From UBA6059 sp040219045 (GTDB lineage: Bacteria > Bacteroidota > Bacteroidia > Cytophagales > Cyclobacteriaceae): a stretch of 64,000 bases of DNA. A program made the position numbers and the translations under genes. The stretch spans positions 186,001 to 250,000 of the forward strand of contig OZ245881.1 of NCBI GenBank assembly GCA_965229505.1. The letters run 5' to 3'. How positions within the stretch are numbered: position 1 is the first letter of the stretch; each line of letters begins with the position of its first letter. This document shows positions 1 through 7,109 of the stretch, in pieces. The notes below the pieces were generated by a model, which ran no database searches, was not told where the DNA came from, and saw only the letters and a list, made by a program, of their open reading frames with translations.

Positions 1-1
1 T

Positions 2-1210
2 CTCAAATTCTATACCGTAGGTTACGGTTGTACCACCTGCATCGGCAACTCCGGTGATATGATCCCATCCGTGCAAAAGGCAGTGATAGAGAATGATCTG
101 GTGGTAAGTTCGGTACTTTCCGGTAACAGAAATTTTGAAGCCCGAATCCACCCCAATATAAAAATGAACTTCCTGGCATCACCAATGCTCGTGGTGGCTT
201 ATGCGATAGCGGGTCATACGGACTTTGATATGAACAATGAGCCGCTAGGAAACGACAAAGATGGAAATCCGGTTTACCTAAAAGACATCTGGCCATCATC
301 TCAGGAGATAGACGCGGTGATGACCAGTGTGCTTAGTCCGGAAGACTATAAGAAAAACTACGAGACTATTTTTGATGGGGACGACACCTGGCGAAACCTT
401 GCCGCCCCTAAAGGGCAAACCTACGAGTGGGATAGCAAATCCACCTATATCCAGGAAGCTCCATTCTTTCAAAACATCTCGGAGGATGTCCCTAACCCGG
501 AGGACATTAAAGGAGCCAAAGTGCTTCTGCAATTAGGAGATATGGTTACAACGGATCACATCTCCCCGGCTGGTAAATTCTTACCTGAGCATCCTGCGGG
601 TAGGTATCTTGTGGATCATGGTGTTGAGAAGAAGGACTTTAATTCCTACGGCTCTCGTAGAGGCAACCATGAGGTGATGATGCGGGGAACTTTCGCCAAT
701 GTTAGAATTAAGAATAAGCTGGCTTCCAGAGAGGGTGGTTGGACTACTTACCAACCTACTGGTGAAGAAATGACCGTTTTTGACGCTTCTATGAAGTATC
801 AGGAATCAGGAACTCCACTCGTAGTTATTGGTGGTAAAGAATATGGGTCAGGATCATCCAGGGACTGGGCCGCAAAAGGAACCATACTTCTTGGGGTAAA
901 GGCGGTAATTACTGAAAGTTATGAGAGAATCCACCGGTCCAATCTTGTGGGTATGGGTGTACTACCACTGCAGTTTCAGGAAGGTGAGACACAGGACACA
1001 TTAGGTCTTGACGGAAAAGAGACTTATGATATTACAGGTATCTCCAGCGACCTCACACCAGGTAAGATCGTAGATGTGACGGCAACAAAGCCGGATGGAA
1101 GGGCTATAAAGTTCCAGGCCAAGCTAAGGCTGGACTCAGGCGTGGATGTAGAATACTACAAGCACGGAGGTATTCTCAATTATGTGTTGAGGAATTTTCT
1201 TAAGGATTAG
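2..1210 (+). CDS. acnA: Aconitate hydratase, 3' part (5' end outside window)
   Basis: Aconitase interconverts citrate and isocitrate in the TCA cycle using a [4Fe-4S] cluster. Only the last 402 codons are here; the frame is open from base 2, so the ATG at 59 is internal. The first visible residues carry the motif GYGCTTCIGNSG with two cluster cysteines (visible residues 10 and 13). Further on are the GDMVTTDHISPAG linker, the SYGSRRGNHEVMMRGTF stretch, the swivel-domain active-site motif GSGSSRDWAAKG and the YKHGGILNYVLR tail, all as in the AcnA/IRP branch rather than AcnB. The gene ends just before a strong terminator. Family assignment is firm; gene symbol is by branch resemblance. Confidence 0.95.
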   Translation, partial: LKFYTVGYGCTTCIGNSGDMIPSVQKAVIENDLVVSSVLSGNRNFEARIHPNIKMNFLASPMLVVAYAIAGHTDFDMNNEPLGNDKDGNPVYLKDIWPSSQEIDAVMTSVLSPEDYKKNYETIFDGDDTWRNLAAPKGQTYEWDSKSTYIQEAPFFQNISEDVPNPEDIKGAKVLLQLGDMVTTDHISPAGKFLPEHPAGRYLVDHGVEKKDFNSYGSRRGNHEVMMRGTFANVRIKNKLASREGGWTTYQPTGEEMTVFDASMKYQESGTPLVVIGGKEYGSGSSRDWAAKGTILLGVKAVITESYERIHRSNLVGMGVLPLQFQEGETQDTLGLDGKETYDITGISSDLTPGKIVDVTATKPDGRAIKFQAKLRLDSGVDVEYYKHGGILNYVLRNFLKD

Positions 1211-1232
1211 ATATTATCTAATTGCGATAGCC

Positions 1233-1261
1233 AAGCCCACTTTAACCAGTGGGCTTTTTTT
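1233..1261 (+). terminator. Rho-independent terminator after aconitase
   Basis: Perfect 8-bp stem AAGCCCAC (1233-1240) / GTGGGCTT (1249-1256) with an 8-nt loop, followed by a run of T to 1261. It lies 23 bp past the stop codon. Confidence 0.9.
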
Positions 1262-1275
1262 GTGCCCACGAACTA

Positions 1276-1309
1276 TTTCATTAGGGTTCCTGTAGAATTG
1301 ATATCTTTG
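1276..1309 (+). promoter_or_regulatory. Bacteroidota-type promoter for the rsgA leader
   Basis: TATCTTTG at 1302-1309 matches the Bacteroidota -7 consensus TAnnTTTG exactly. TTTC at 1276-1279, 22 nt upstream, is a near match to the -33 TTTG. The predicted start of transcription (about 1313-1318) nearly coincides with the ATG of the short leader frame at 1316, so that frame could be translated from a leaderless or almost leaderless message. Confidence 0.6.
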
Positions 1310-1315
1310 CCCTTT

Positions 1316-1366
1316 ATGTCAAAAACCACAAGACATATCATTGCTGAGCTGGCGCTGGCCGCCTAA
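1316..1366 (+). CDS. Candidate 16-residue leader peptide upstream of rsgA
   Basis: ATG...TAA frame encoding MSKTTRHIIAELALAA. It begins a few bases after a consensus -7 promoter box. Its stop codon (1364-1366) lies inside the 5' arm of a perfect 8-bp hairpin (1361-1368 / 1386-1393), so a ribosome finishing the peptide would open that stem. That is the geometry of translation-coupled attenuators. No run of one amino acid is present that would point to a classical amino-acid attenuator. Small size means it could be a chance frame; I infer a leader from position and structure only. Confidence 0.4.
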   Translation: MSKTTRHIIAELALAA

Positions 1367-1413
1367 TCCAAGCTATTTACAGATTGATTAGGCCTACTCC
1401 TTTTTGAAAGGAG
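1361..1413 (+). promoter_or_regulatory. Two consecutive hairpins in the rsgA 5' leader
   Basis: Hairpin 1: GCCTAATC (1361-1368) pairs perfectly with GATTAGGC (1386-1393), and is followed by CTACTCCTTTTT, which could act as a weak terminator. Hairpin 2: CTCCTTT (1397-1403) pairs perfectly with AAAGGAG (1407-1413) around a 3-nt loop, hiding a Shine-Dalgarno-like sequence. The rsgA start is 37 nt further on, too far for AAAGGAG to be its own ribosome site. A regulatory role is inference. Confidence 0.5.
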
Positions 1414-1449
1414 ACAGAATCTCTATTTCCACATTTTACATTTTTAGCA

Positions 1450-2511
1450 ATGAATTTATTAGAATCAATAGGTCTAAACGACCACTTTAAGAATTACATA
1501 TTACAGCAAAACCTTACCCCACAGCAAATCGGCAGGGTACTTCGGCATGACAAAACTCAATACGTTGTAAAAACACTTCAAAAGGAAGCCCCTGGAGAGT
1601 TGACGGGGAACCTTCTTCACTCAGGAAACGATTTTCCCGTTGTGGGTGATTGGGTGCAAGTCGTCGATTTTGACGACAAGTTTATCATTACGCAGCTACT
1701 CCCACGATACAGCCAACTGGCGCGTAAATCTGTTCAAAGTGACAGTAGAGCTCAGTTGATAGGAGCAAATATTGATCAGGTCTTCATAGTACAAAGCATG
1801 GATCATGACTTCAACCTCAACAGGTTGGAGCGGTACATCACTATGGCCTATGATGGCAGTATCCAGCCTATCGTGATCTTGAACAAGTCTGATCTGGTGA
1901 CAGAGGTCGAAATGAACGAAATCATCTCCTCAGTCAGGAAGCGGATCAACAAAGAGATTCGGATACTGGCCTTTAGCGCACTACAGGAGCAAGACCTTAC
2001 CAATCTGAACGATTTGCTTAGCCCTGGTACCACTTCATGCTTTATTGGGTCGTCGGGCGTAGGGAAGTCGACTATCGTCAACCGGCTCTTAGACGCAGAT
2101 CATCAACTGACCGCTGCGATAAGTGATGCAACAAGCAAAGGGCGGCACACAACTACTTCCAGACAACTCTTCTTTGTGAAAGGAGGTGGTATGGTCATCG
2201 ATACCCCAGGAATGCGAGAACTGGGGCTAGCAGCAACAGAGGAAGGCTTAAAAACCGGGTTTTCGTCTATTTCCGAGCTATCCGAGCAATGTAGGTTCAC
2301 TGATTGCACGCATAAGGATGAGCCAGGTTGCGCAGTGCAAAAGGCTGTATCCGATGGGCAGCTTGATGCAGATCAACTAGACAACTACCATAAGCTCGTC
2401 CATGAGTCCAGGCGATTTCAAAAGACAAAAGCAGAGATGAATAGAGAGGGAAAGCGGTTTGGCAAGATCTACAAGGAAGCTCAGGCACATAGGAAAACCA
2501 GGAAGCCTTAG
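1450..2511 (+). CDS. rsgA: Ribosome small-subunit-dependent GTPase A (RsgA/YjeQ)
   Basis: Circularly permuted GTPase that acts late in 30S subunit maturation. 353 residues, the normal size. An N-terminal OB-fold region (about 25-85) is followed by permuted G motifs: G4 NKSD at 145-148, G1 GSSGVGKST at 200-208, the HTTT switch near 233-236 and G3 DTPG at 251-254. The C-terminal zinc knuckle has Cys281, Cys286, His288 and Cys294. The ATG at 1450 gives a complete N-terminus; there is no obvious ribosome-binding site, as is common in this phylum. The gene sits alone behind a structured leader with a possible leader peptide. It is convergent with plsC, 25 bp away. Confidence 0.95.
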   Translation: MNLLESIGLNDHFKNYILQQNLTPQQIGRVLRHDKTQYVVKTLQKEAPGELTGNLLHSGNDFPVVGDWVQVVDFDDKFIITQLLPRYSQLARKSVQSDSRAQLIGANIDQVFIVQSMDHDFNLNRLERYITMAYDGSIQPIVILNKSDLVTEVEMNEIISSVRKRINKEIRILAFSALQEQDLTNLNDLLSPGTTSCFIGSSGVGKSTIVNRLLDADHQLTAAISDATSKGRHTTTSRQLFFVKGGGMVIDTPGMRELGLAATEEGLKTGFSSISELSEQCRFTDCTHKDEPGCAVQKAVSDGQLDADQLDNYHKLVHESRRFQKTKAEMNREGKRFGKIYKEAQAHRKTRKP

Positions 2512-2536
2512 AGGAGCAATTTACACCCAGGATGAC

Positions 2537-3229
2537 TTAATCACGCTTGAGGGCAATCATGTCGGACCGAGTATTATCGACAAACTCTTTCAAGCTGATT
2601 GAGTCTCCTTTTTTTCTGGGTACTCCCAAATCTACATGCACTACTCCTGGGTTAAGCTTCAGCGAAAAAGGAGGCACTACCTTCTCTGCACCAGATATAG
2701 CAACCGGTACGACGGACAGATCAGACTCGGACGCCAATACGAATGGGCCTTTCTTAAACTCACTCACATGACCATCTTTACTCCTGGTTCCTTCCGGAAA
2801 CATGATTACATTCTTGCCCTTCTTGATTAGTCTACCCGCCCTTTTCAAGCTCTGGACAGCCTTCTCACGGTTTTGGCGATCTATGAAAATCATTCCGGTA
2901 GCCCACATATACCAACCTACAAAGGGCATGCGCTTAATTTCCTTCTTGGCTACAAAGTGAAGGTTGACGGGTATGACCCTGAACAGCACTGGGATATCAA
3001 GGAACGACAGGTGATTGGATACGAATATGTAAGACTGGTCTGGCTTGATGTGCTCAAGGCCGGATACCTCCAATTTGACACCACAAAACCAAAGAATACC
3101 TGGTGCCCACATAGTTCGAGCCATCATAACCGGCACCTTCTGATTGAACGTCAGCACCAGGGCAATCATGGAAAGCGTTATTAGCAAAGCTGTCCAAAGG
3201 AGGCAAAGAAAATATCTAAAAAGTGGCAT
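2537..3229 (-). CDS. plsC: 1-acyl-sn-glycerol-3-phosphate acyltransferase (PlsC family)
   Basis: Membrane enzyme expected to acylate lysophosphatidate to phosphatidate in phospholipid synthesis. 230 residues. An N-terminal hydrophobic segment spans about 5-28. The acyltransferase signature NHLSFLD gives the H-x4-D pair at His73 and Asp78, and the substrate-binding block FPEGTRS lies at 144-150. It has its own promoter just upstream (3246-3275) and seems to be monocistronic. Substrate preference among lysophospholipids cannot be read from the sequence. Confidence 0.9.
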   Translation of the reverse strand: MPLFRYFLCLLWTALLITLSMIALVLTFNQKVPVMMARTMWAPGILWFCGVKLEVSGLEHIKPDQSYIFVSNHLSFLDIPVLFRVIPVNLHFVAKKEIKRMPFVGWYMWATGMIFIDRQNREKAVQSLKRAGRLIKKGKNVIMFPEGTRSKDGHVSEFKKGPFVLASESDLSVVPVAISGAEKVVPPFSLKLNPGVVHVDLGVPRKKGDSISLKEFVDNTRSDMIALKRD

Positions 3230-3245
3230 ACCTGCTGGAAGGCTG

Positions 3246-3275
3246 CAAAACTAAGAAAAAAGGCTACTGATCAAA
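3246..3275 (-). promoter_or_regulatory. Promoter of plsC
   Basis: On the minus strand, TTTG (3275-3272), an 18-nt spacer and TAGTTTTG (3253-3246) match the Bacteroidota TTTG / TAnnTTTG promoter at both boxes. The plsC ATG lies 17 nt downstream of the -7 box. Confidence 0.7.
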
Positions 3276-3279
3276 GTTG

Positions 3280-3738
3280 TTATATGATCTCTTTGATAGT
3301 GATTGTCTTTCCGTTGAATTCAATTTTATCACCTTTCTTTTTATCCAATATCAACTGGCCTATGGGTGACTGGGGTGAGATGACAAATACTGCTTTATTA
3401 TCAATGTCTACTTTTCCGATAGGTGCGCCCAGGTAATAAAGTGCCTGACCTGTATTCACCAACGCTCCACGGCTGGCAAGGCTGTTAGACTTCTTGGGGT
3501 CGAGAATTTGTATATTCTGTAGTTGCCGGATGGCCTCTGATCTCTGTAAGCCAATTCGTTCTATTTCCGACTGGATCATAGCACGGCTCGTTTCATACTT
3601 ATCACCCATGGTACTTTTCGCCTCCGCCATCATAGACTCGCTCATATCGACTATGGTCTGTGAGAGTTCGTCAATTTTGGTTTGAAGTATAGTCAGACAC
3701 TGCTCATGAATAAGCAGTTTGGTTTCTAAATTCATCAT
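3280..3738 (-). CDS. GreA/GreB-family C-terminal domain protein
   Basis: 152 residues. The N-terminal half (about 1-70) is a predicted helical coiled coil. The C-terminal part ends in the motif SPIGQLILDKKKGDKIEFNG, typical of the FKBP-like domain of GreA/GreB transcript-cleavage factors. The usual GreA N-terminal acidic fingertip is not evident, so it may be a Gre-like RNA polymerase secondary-channel factor rather than a true cleavage factor. Two adjacent ATG codons (3738 and 3735) are possible starts. It lies 23 bp downstream of yidD on the same strand and may be co-transcribed. Confidence 0.75.
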   Translation of the reverse strand: MMNLETKLLIHEQCLTILQTKIDELSQTIVDMSESMMAEAKSTMGDKYETSRAMIQSEIERIGLQRSEAIRQLQNIQILDPKKSNSLASRGALVNTGQALYYLGAPIGKVDIDNKAVFVISPQSPIGQLILDKKKGDKIEFNGKTITIKEII

Positions 3739-3761
3739 TCTTGGTACTTTATCGAATTATT

Positions 3762-3983
3762 CTAAGGTACTGGATCATAGCCACTTCCACCCCATGGATG
3801 ACAAGATAGTATTCTTTTAATGCCTAGCCATCCGCCCTTGATTGGCCCGTGTTTTAAAATTGCCTCTTTCGTATAGTGAGAACATGAAGGACTATACCTG
3901 CAGCTCGAAGGGAACAGCGGAGATATCCCATGTTGGTAAAAAACAATAGGCAATGTAAACAATCGTCTAATCCACTTCCTCAA
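3762..3983 (-). CDS. yidD: Membrane protein insertion efficiency factor YidD
   Basis: 73-residue inner-membrane-associated factor known to help YidC-dependent insertion. The sequence has the diagnostic QHGISPLFPSSCRYSPSCS block with Cys28 and Cys34, then Cys61 in SCHPWGGSGYDPVP. It is slightly shorter than the E. coli protein and keeps the whole conserved core. It is not next to rnpA or yidC here, the usual context in many phyla. Confidence 0.95.
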   Translation of the reverse strand: MRKWIRRLFTLPIVFYQHGISPLFPSSCRYSPSCSHYTKEAILKHGPIKGGWLGIKRILSCHPWGGSGYDPVP

Positions 3984-4136
3984 TCTTCCTGGGGTTTTAT
4001 CAAAAATGTCAACGTTTTTTTAATATTAAAAATTCAATTCGCTACGTTAACTTGCGTGGCGCACGGGAGTCCTCTTTACAATAGTCCTCAAATCAATATG
4101 GAATAGGTAAAAGGTGAGTTGAAGTTGAATTGGAGC

Positions 4137-5609
4137 ATGGGAAAAACCACCTGTATTACAATCATTATCTTATTATTGGCGCTTTGTTCGAATGCGCAAA
4201 TAATTGAGTTGCCTGGTACAATTAACCCAAAAGTCGACACTGCGGATCGTCAAGTTAAGGTGACAAAGGTCTACATTCTTGGTAACGTTAAGACCAAGGA
4301 ATCCATCATACTTCGTGAACTCAACTTTGAGATTGGTGATATATTCCTGCTAAGTGAGCTGAAAGCCATCATTGCCAGAGATGAGCAAAAGGTATTTAAC
4401 CTAAGGCTCTTCAATACTGCAAAGATTACCATACTTGAGACTGCACCGGATGAGGTGGAAATTCTCCTCCAAGTGACAGAGCGATGGTACACCTTCCCGA
4501 TACCACTTTTTAAGCTTGCCGACCGAAACTTCAATGACTGGTGGGTAAATCGTGATCGAGACCTCTCAAGGGTAAACTATGGCCTCAAGCTTTACAAATA
4601 CAATATGAGAGGGAGAAATGAGCGCCTAAGACTAATCGCTCAATTCGGATTTACAAGAGAGTTTTCACTCAATTATCGCGTACCTTATATCAATAAAAAG
4701 CAGCAAGAGGGTCTGATTTTTGATTTTACCTATCGGGAAAGAAAAAATGTTACTTACAATACAGATGATCATATACCGACCTTTTTGGAATCAAATGACC
4801 TGGAGCCAAGTAGCAACTACTACAACGAGATTTTAAGCAAAGGCTACAATGCTAATGTTACCTATTCCTACCGGGCTTCTTTTTTCAGTTTTCACTATCT
4901 ATCGATGGGCTTCACGACTCGAGAGGTGGCAGACACAGTGGTCGCTCTCAACCCTAATATGCTCGGAGGTGGGCGCACAATCAACCGATATCTAAATTTG
5001 AGCTATAGGTTCGTTCGAGACCTTAGGGACTTTGTCAATTATCCGCTTAAAGGGTTTTATCTGGAAGCAAGTACAGTCAAGCAAGGTCTGAGTCTTTATG
5101 ATGATGTAGATATCTGGAGAGCCGACTTGCAGTACTCTAAGTACTTTGACATGGGAAAAGACTGGTACTTCAGTGGTACACTGAGCGGCAGTATCTCCTT
5201 ACCGCTAGATCAGCCCTATGCGTACAATCAGGCATTGGGCTTTTCACGAGATATCATCCGAGGCTATGAACTAGACGTGATAGAGGGCCCCAGAAGGGTT
5301 TTGAGTAAGTTCAACCTCAAAAAGAAGCTGTTCGGAAAAACTTTCCATATGCCCAATCCGCCCATTGATCAATTCAGAAACATTCCGCTGGCCATATATG
5401 CTAAGCTGTTTTTTGACTCTGGGTGGGTGGACAATTATCCGATCTACAAACGCCAGGGTACCAACGGTCGTCTGACGAATACCTATCTGTGGGGTATGGG
5501 TGCTGGGGTAGATATCGTCACGCTTTATGATTTCGTCATCCGGCCTGAGTATACCGTCAATAGTGATGGCAACACCTTCTTCTTCCTCAATTTCAAGGCT
5601 GATTTCTAG
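4137..5609 (+). CDS. Omp85-family outer-membrane protein (BamA/TamA-like, single POTRA)
   Basis: 490 residues. A signal peptide (MGKTTCITIIILLLALCSNAQ) is followed by one visible POTRA-like domain (about residues 40-115, beginning VTKVYILGNVKTKESIILREL) and a C-terminal 16-strand-type barrel of the bacterial surface antigen family ending in aromatic Phe. The length is far below BamA, which has five POTRAs, so it is probably a TamA-like or other short Omp85 protein. An in-frame TTG at 4119 would add six residues; I chose ATG 4137 because it gives a clean signal peptide. The stop overlaps the convergent MORN gene by 17 bp. Confidence 0.8.
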   Translation: MGKTTCITIIILLLALCSNAQIIELPGTINPKVDTADRQVKVTKVYILGNVKTKESIILRELNFEIGDIFLLSELKAIIARDEQKVFNLRLFNTAKITILETAPDEVEILLQVTERWYTFPIPLFKLADRNFNDWWVNRDRDLSRVNYGLKLYKYNMRGRNERLRLIAQFGFTREFSLNYRVPYINKKQQEGLIFDFTYRERKNVTYNTDDHIPTFLESNDLEPSSNYYNEILSKGYNANVTYSYRASFFSFHYLSMGFTTREVADTVVALNPNMLGGGRTINRYLNLSYRFVRDLRDFVNYPLKGFYLEASTVKQGLSLYDDVDIWRADLQYSKYFDMGKDWYFSGTLSGSISLPLDQPYAYNQALGFSRDIIRGYELDVIEGPRRVLSKFNLKKKLFGKTFHMPNPPIDQFRNIPLAIYAKLFFDSGWVDNYPIYKRQGTNGRLTNTYLWGMGAGVDIVTLYDFVIRPEYTVNSDGNTFFFLNFKADF

Positions 5610-6228
5610 GGTTTATCGGTATTTTCTTTCCTTTTTTATTGTACGAGTACCAATCACCGACAGCCTCACCCTTGTCGTACCGCCCTTCGTATTCCAGCTC
5701 CCCCTTTTTGTTGTAAAACTTCCATAGCCGATGCTCTAACCCGTCGAGATAATCTCCGGATTGTATAATGATACCTTTCTCATCATAGGTTTTCCAATGG
5801 CCATTGGGTAAGCCTCCCTCATACTCCCCTTCCCTTATCAGAATGCCTGTTTCGTCATAAAACACCCAATAACCCTCATACAATCCATTGACAAAAATCC
5901 CTTTCTTCTCAAGTTGGCCATTACTGTGATAATAGTAGGACGAATCGGATTGTAGACCATTTTTCCAAGACTCCTCCGCGATGAGGTTTTCCTCTTCATC
6001 GTAGTACTTCACTATACCATCCAATTGACCATCGGCATAGGTCTCCTCGGCGCTAATATTCCCGCTAGGGTAATAATATAGCCAGTCCCCCTCCTTCTTT
6101 CCATTTTGGAGCTCACCGACGGCCTTCACCTGGCCATTGTCATATTTCTCCTCTTGTATTTGCGCTAGCGCAAAATGGCTGTGTAGCGACATCTCAAAAG
6201 CTAAAAGGACATAAAATACAATTTTCAT
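5593..6228 (-). CDS. Secreted MORN-repeat (YwqK-like) protein
   Basis: 211 residues with a short signal peptide (cleavage near ALAQ). About seven tandem MORN_2-type repeats follow, of the form NGxxxGxWxxYYxxG, for example KEGDWLYYYPSGN, YEGYWVFYDETG and PNGHWKTYDEKG. Proteins of this type are often labelled YwqK-family antitoxins, but nothing nearby looks like a toxin and the signal peptide points to the periplasm or cell surface. The 3' end overlaps the convergent Omp85-like gene by 17 bp. Function unknown. Confidence 0.8.
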   Translation of the reverse strand: MKIVFYVLLAFEMSLHSHFALAQIQEEKYDNGQVKAVGELQNGKKEGDWLYYYPSGNISAEETYADGQLDGIVKYYDEEENLIAEESWKNGLQSDSSYYYHSNGQLEKKGIFVNGLYEGYWVFYDETGILIREGEYEGGLPNGHWKTYDEKGIIIQSGDYLDGLEHRLWKFYNKKGELEYEGRYDKGEAVGDWYSYNKKGKKIPINPRNQP

Positions 6229-6278
6229 TTAATAATGAACGGTTGATATTGAAACTATAAAAATCTACTTTGCGGTCT

Positions 6279-7109
6279 ATGCAAAGACTGTGCATTTTTT
6301 CATTATTCCTGCTGTGCCTGACCTATCAGAAGGCCTCCGCGCAGAATGGAAGGTATGAAATAAGTGCGAGAAATGCTGCCATGGCTGGAGCTTCGGCCAC
6401 AGTGAGTGATGCCTTCAGCGCATTTCACAATGTAGGGACGCTGGGAGCCTACAATGAAGGGTTAGCCGCCGTTGCGGGTTATCAAAATCGCTTCGGTATC
6501 AAAGAACTCTCATTGTTCGGCTTTGGTGTCTCCGCCCCCATGAACTTTGGTACACTCAGCTTGATGGCAGGGCGCTATGGTACTACAGACCTGTACAATG
6601 AGCAACGACTCGGCCTGGCTTTTGGTAATACGATCGACTTTGTAAGCCTTGGTGTGGCGGTAAATTATATCCAGTACAGTATCGAGACAGCCGGGACGCG
6701 AAGGATGGTCTCCATTGACTTTGGGGGGCTTGTGGAGGTTTCAAAAAATCTGATGTTTGGCGCATATATCCGCAATCTCAACCAGGCCAAGATCCAGGAT
6801 TATACCGATGAGCGACTGCCTACCCTCCTTGTTCTAGGTTTTTCCTATCGGCCAATAGAGTCGCTGATGGTAAATGCGGAAGTTGAAAAAGACGTTGAGC
6901 AGGACACTCAAGTGAAAGTAGGGCTTGAATACAGCCCAATACAGCAAGTCTACCTCCGCACAGGCATCAAAGTTCAACCTTTCGAAGGTGCTTTCGGGGT
7001 TGGCTTCCGTCCCAAGAGATTTTTGTTTGACTATGCCTATATCTCTACTCCCGAACTTGGTGATAAACACGAGTTGAGCATTGGCTACCTAATCACTCCA
7101 CAAAAATGA
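6279..7109 (+). CDS. PorV/PorQ-like outer-membrane protein
   Basis: 276 residues with a signal peptide ending at ASAQ. The mature start RYEISARNAAMAGASATVSDAFSAFHNVG resembles the PorV/PorQ/FadL-like barrels of Bacteroidota, where an early AxxGAS-type motif precedes the barrel. Alternating hydrophobic strands continue to the C-terminus. An upstream TTG (6270) is in frame, but ATG 6279 gives the better signal peptide. Its stop overlaps the next gene by 4 bp (ATGA), so the two are translationally coupled. No type IX secretion genes are near, so a role in that system is not supported by context. Confidence 0.65.
   Translation: MQRLCIFSLFLLCLTYQKASAQNGRYEISARNAAMAGASATVSDAFSAFHNVGTLGAYNEGLAAVAGYQNRFGIKELSLFGFGVSAPMNFGTLSLMAGRYGTTDLYNEQRLGLAFGNTIDFVSLGVAVNYIQYSIETAGTRRMVSIDFGGLVEVSKNLMFGAYIRNLNQAKIQDYTDERLPTLLVLGFSYRPIESLMVNAEVEKDVEQDTQVKVGLEYSPIQQVYLRTGIKVQPFEGAFGVGFRPKRFLFDYAYISTPELGDKHELSIGYLITPQK

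Noticed and set aside
59..1210. Aconitase gene starting at ATG 59
   Set aside because: The frame is open and homologous from base 2, including the cluster motif GYGCTTCIGNSG before this ATG, so the start lies outside the window.
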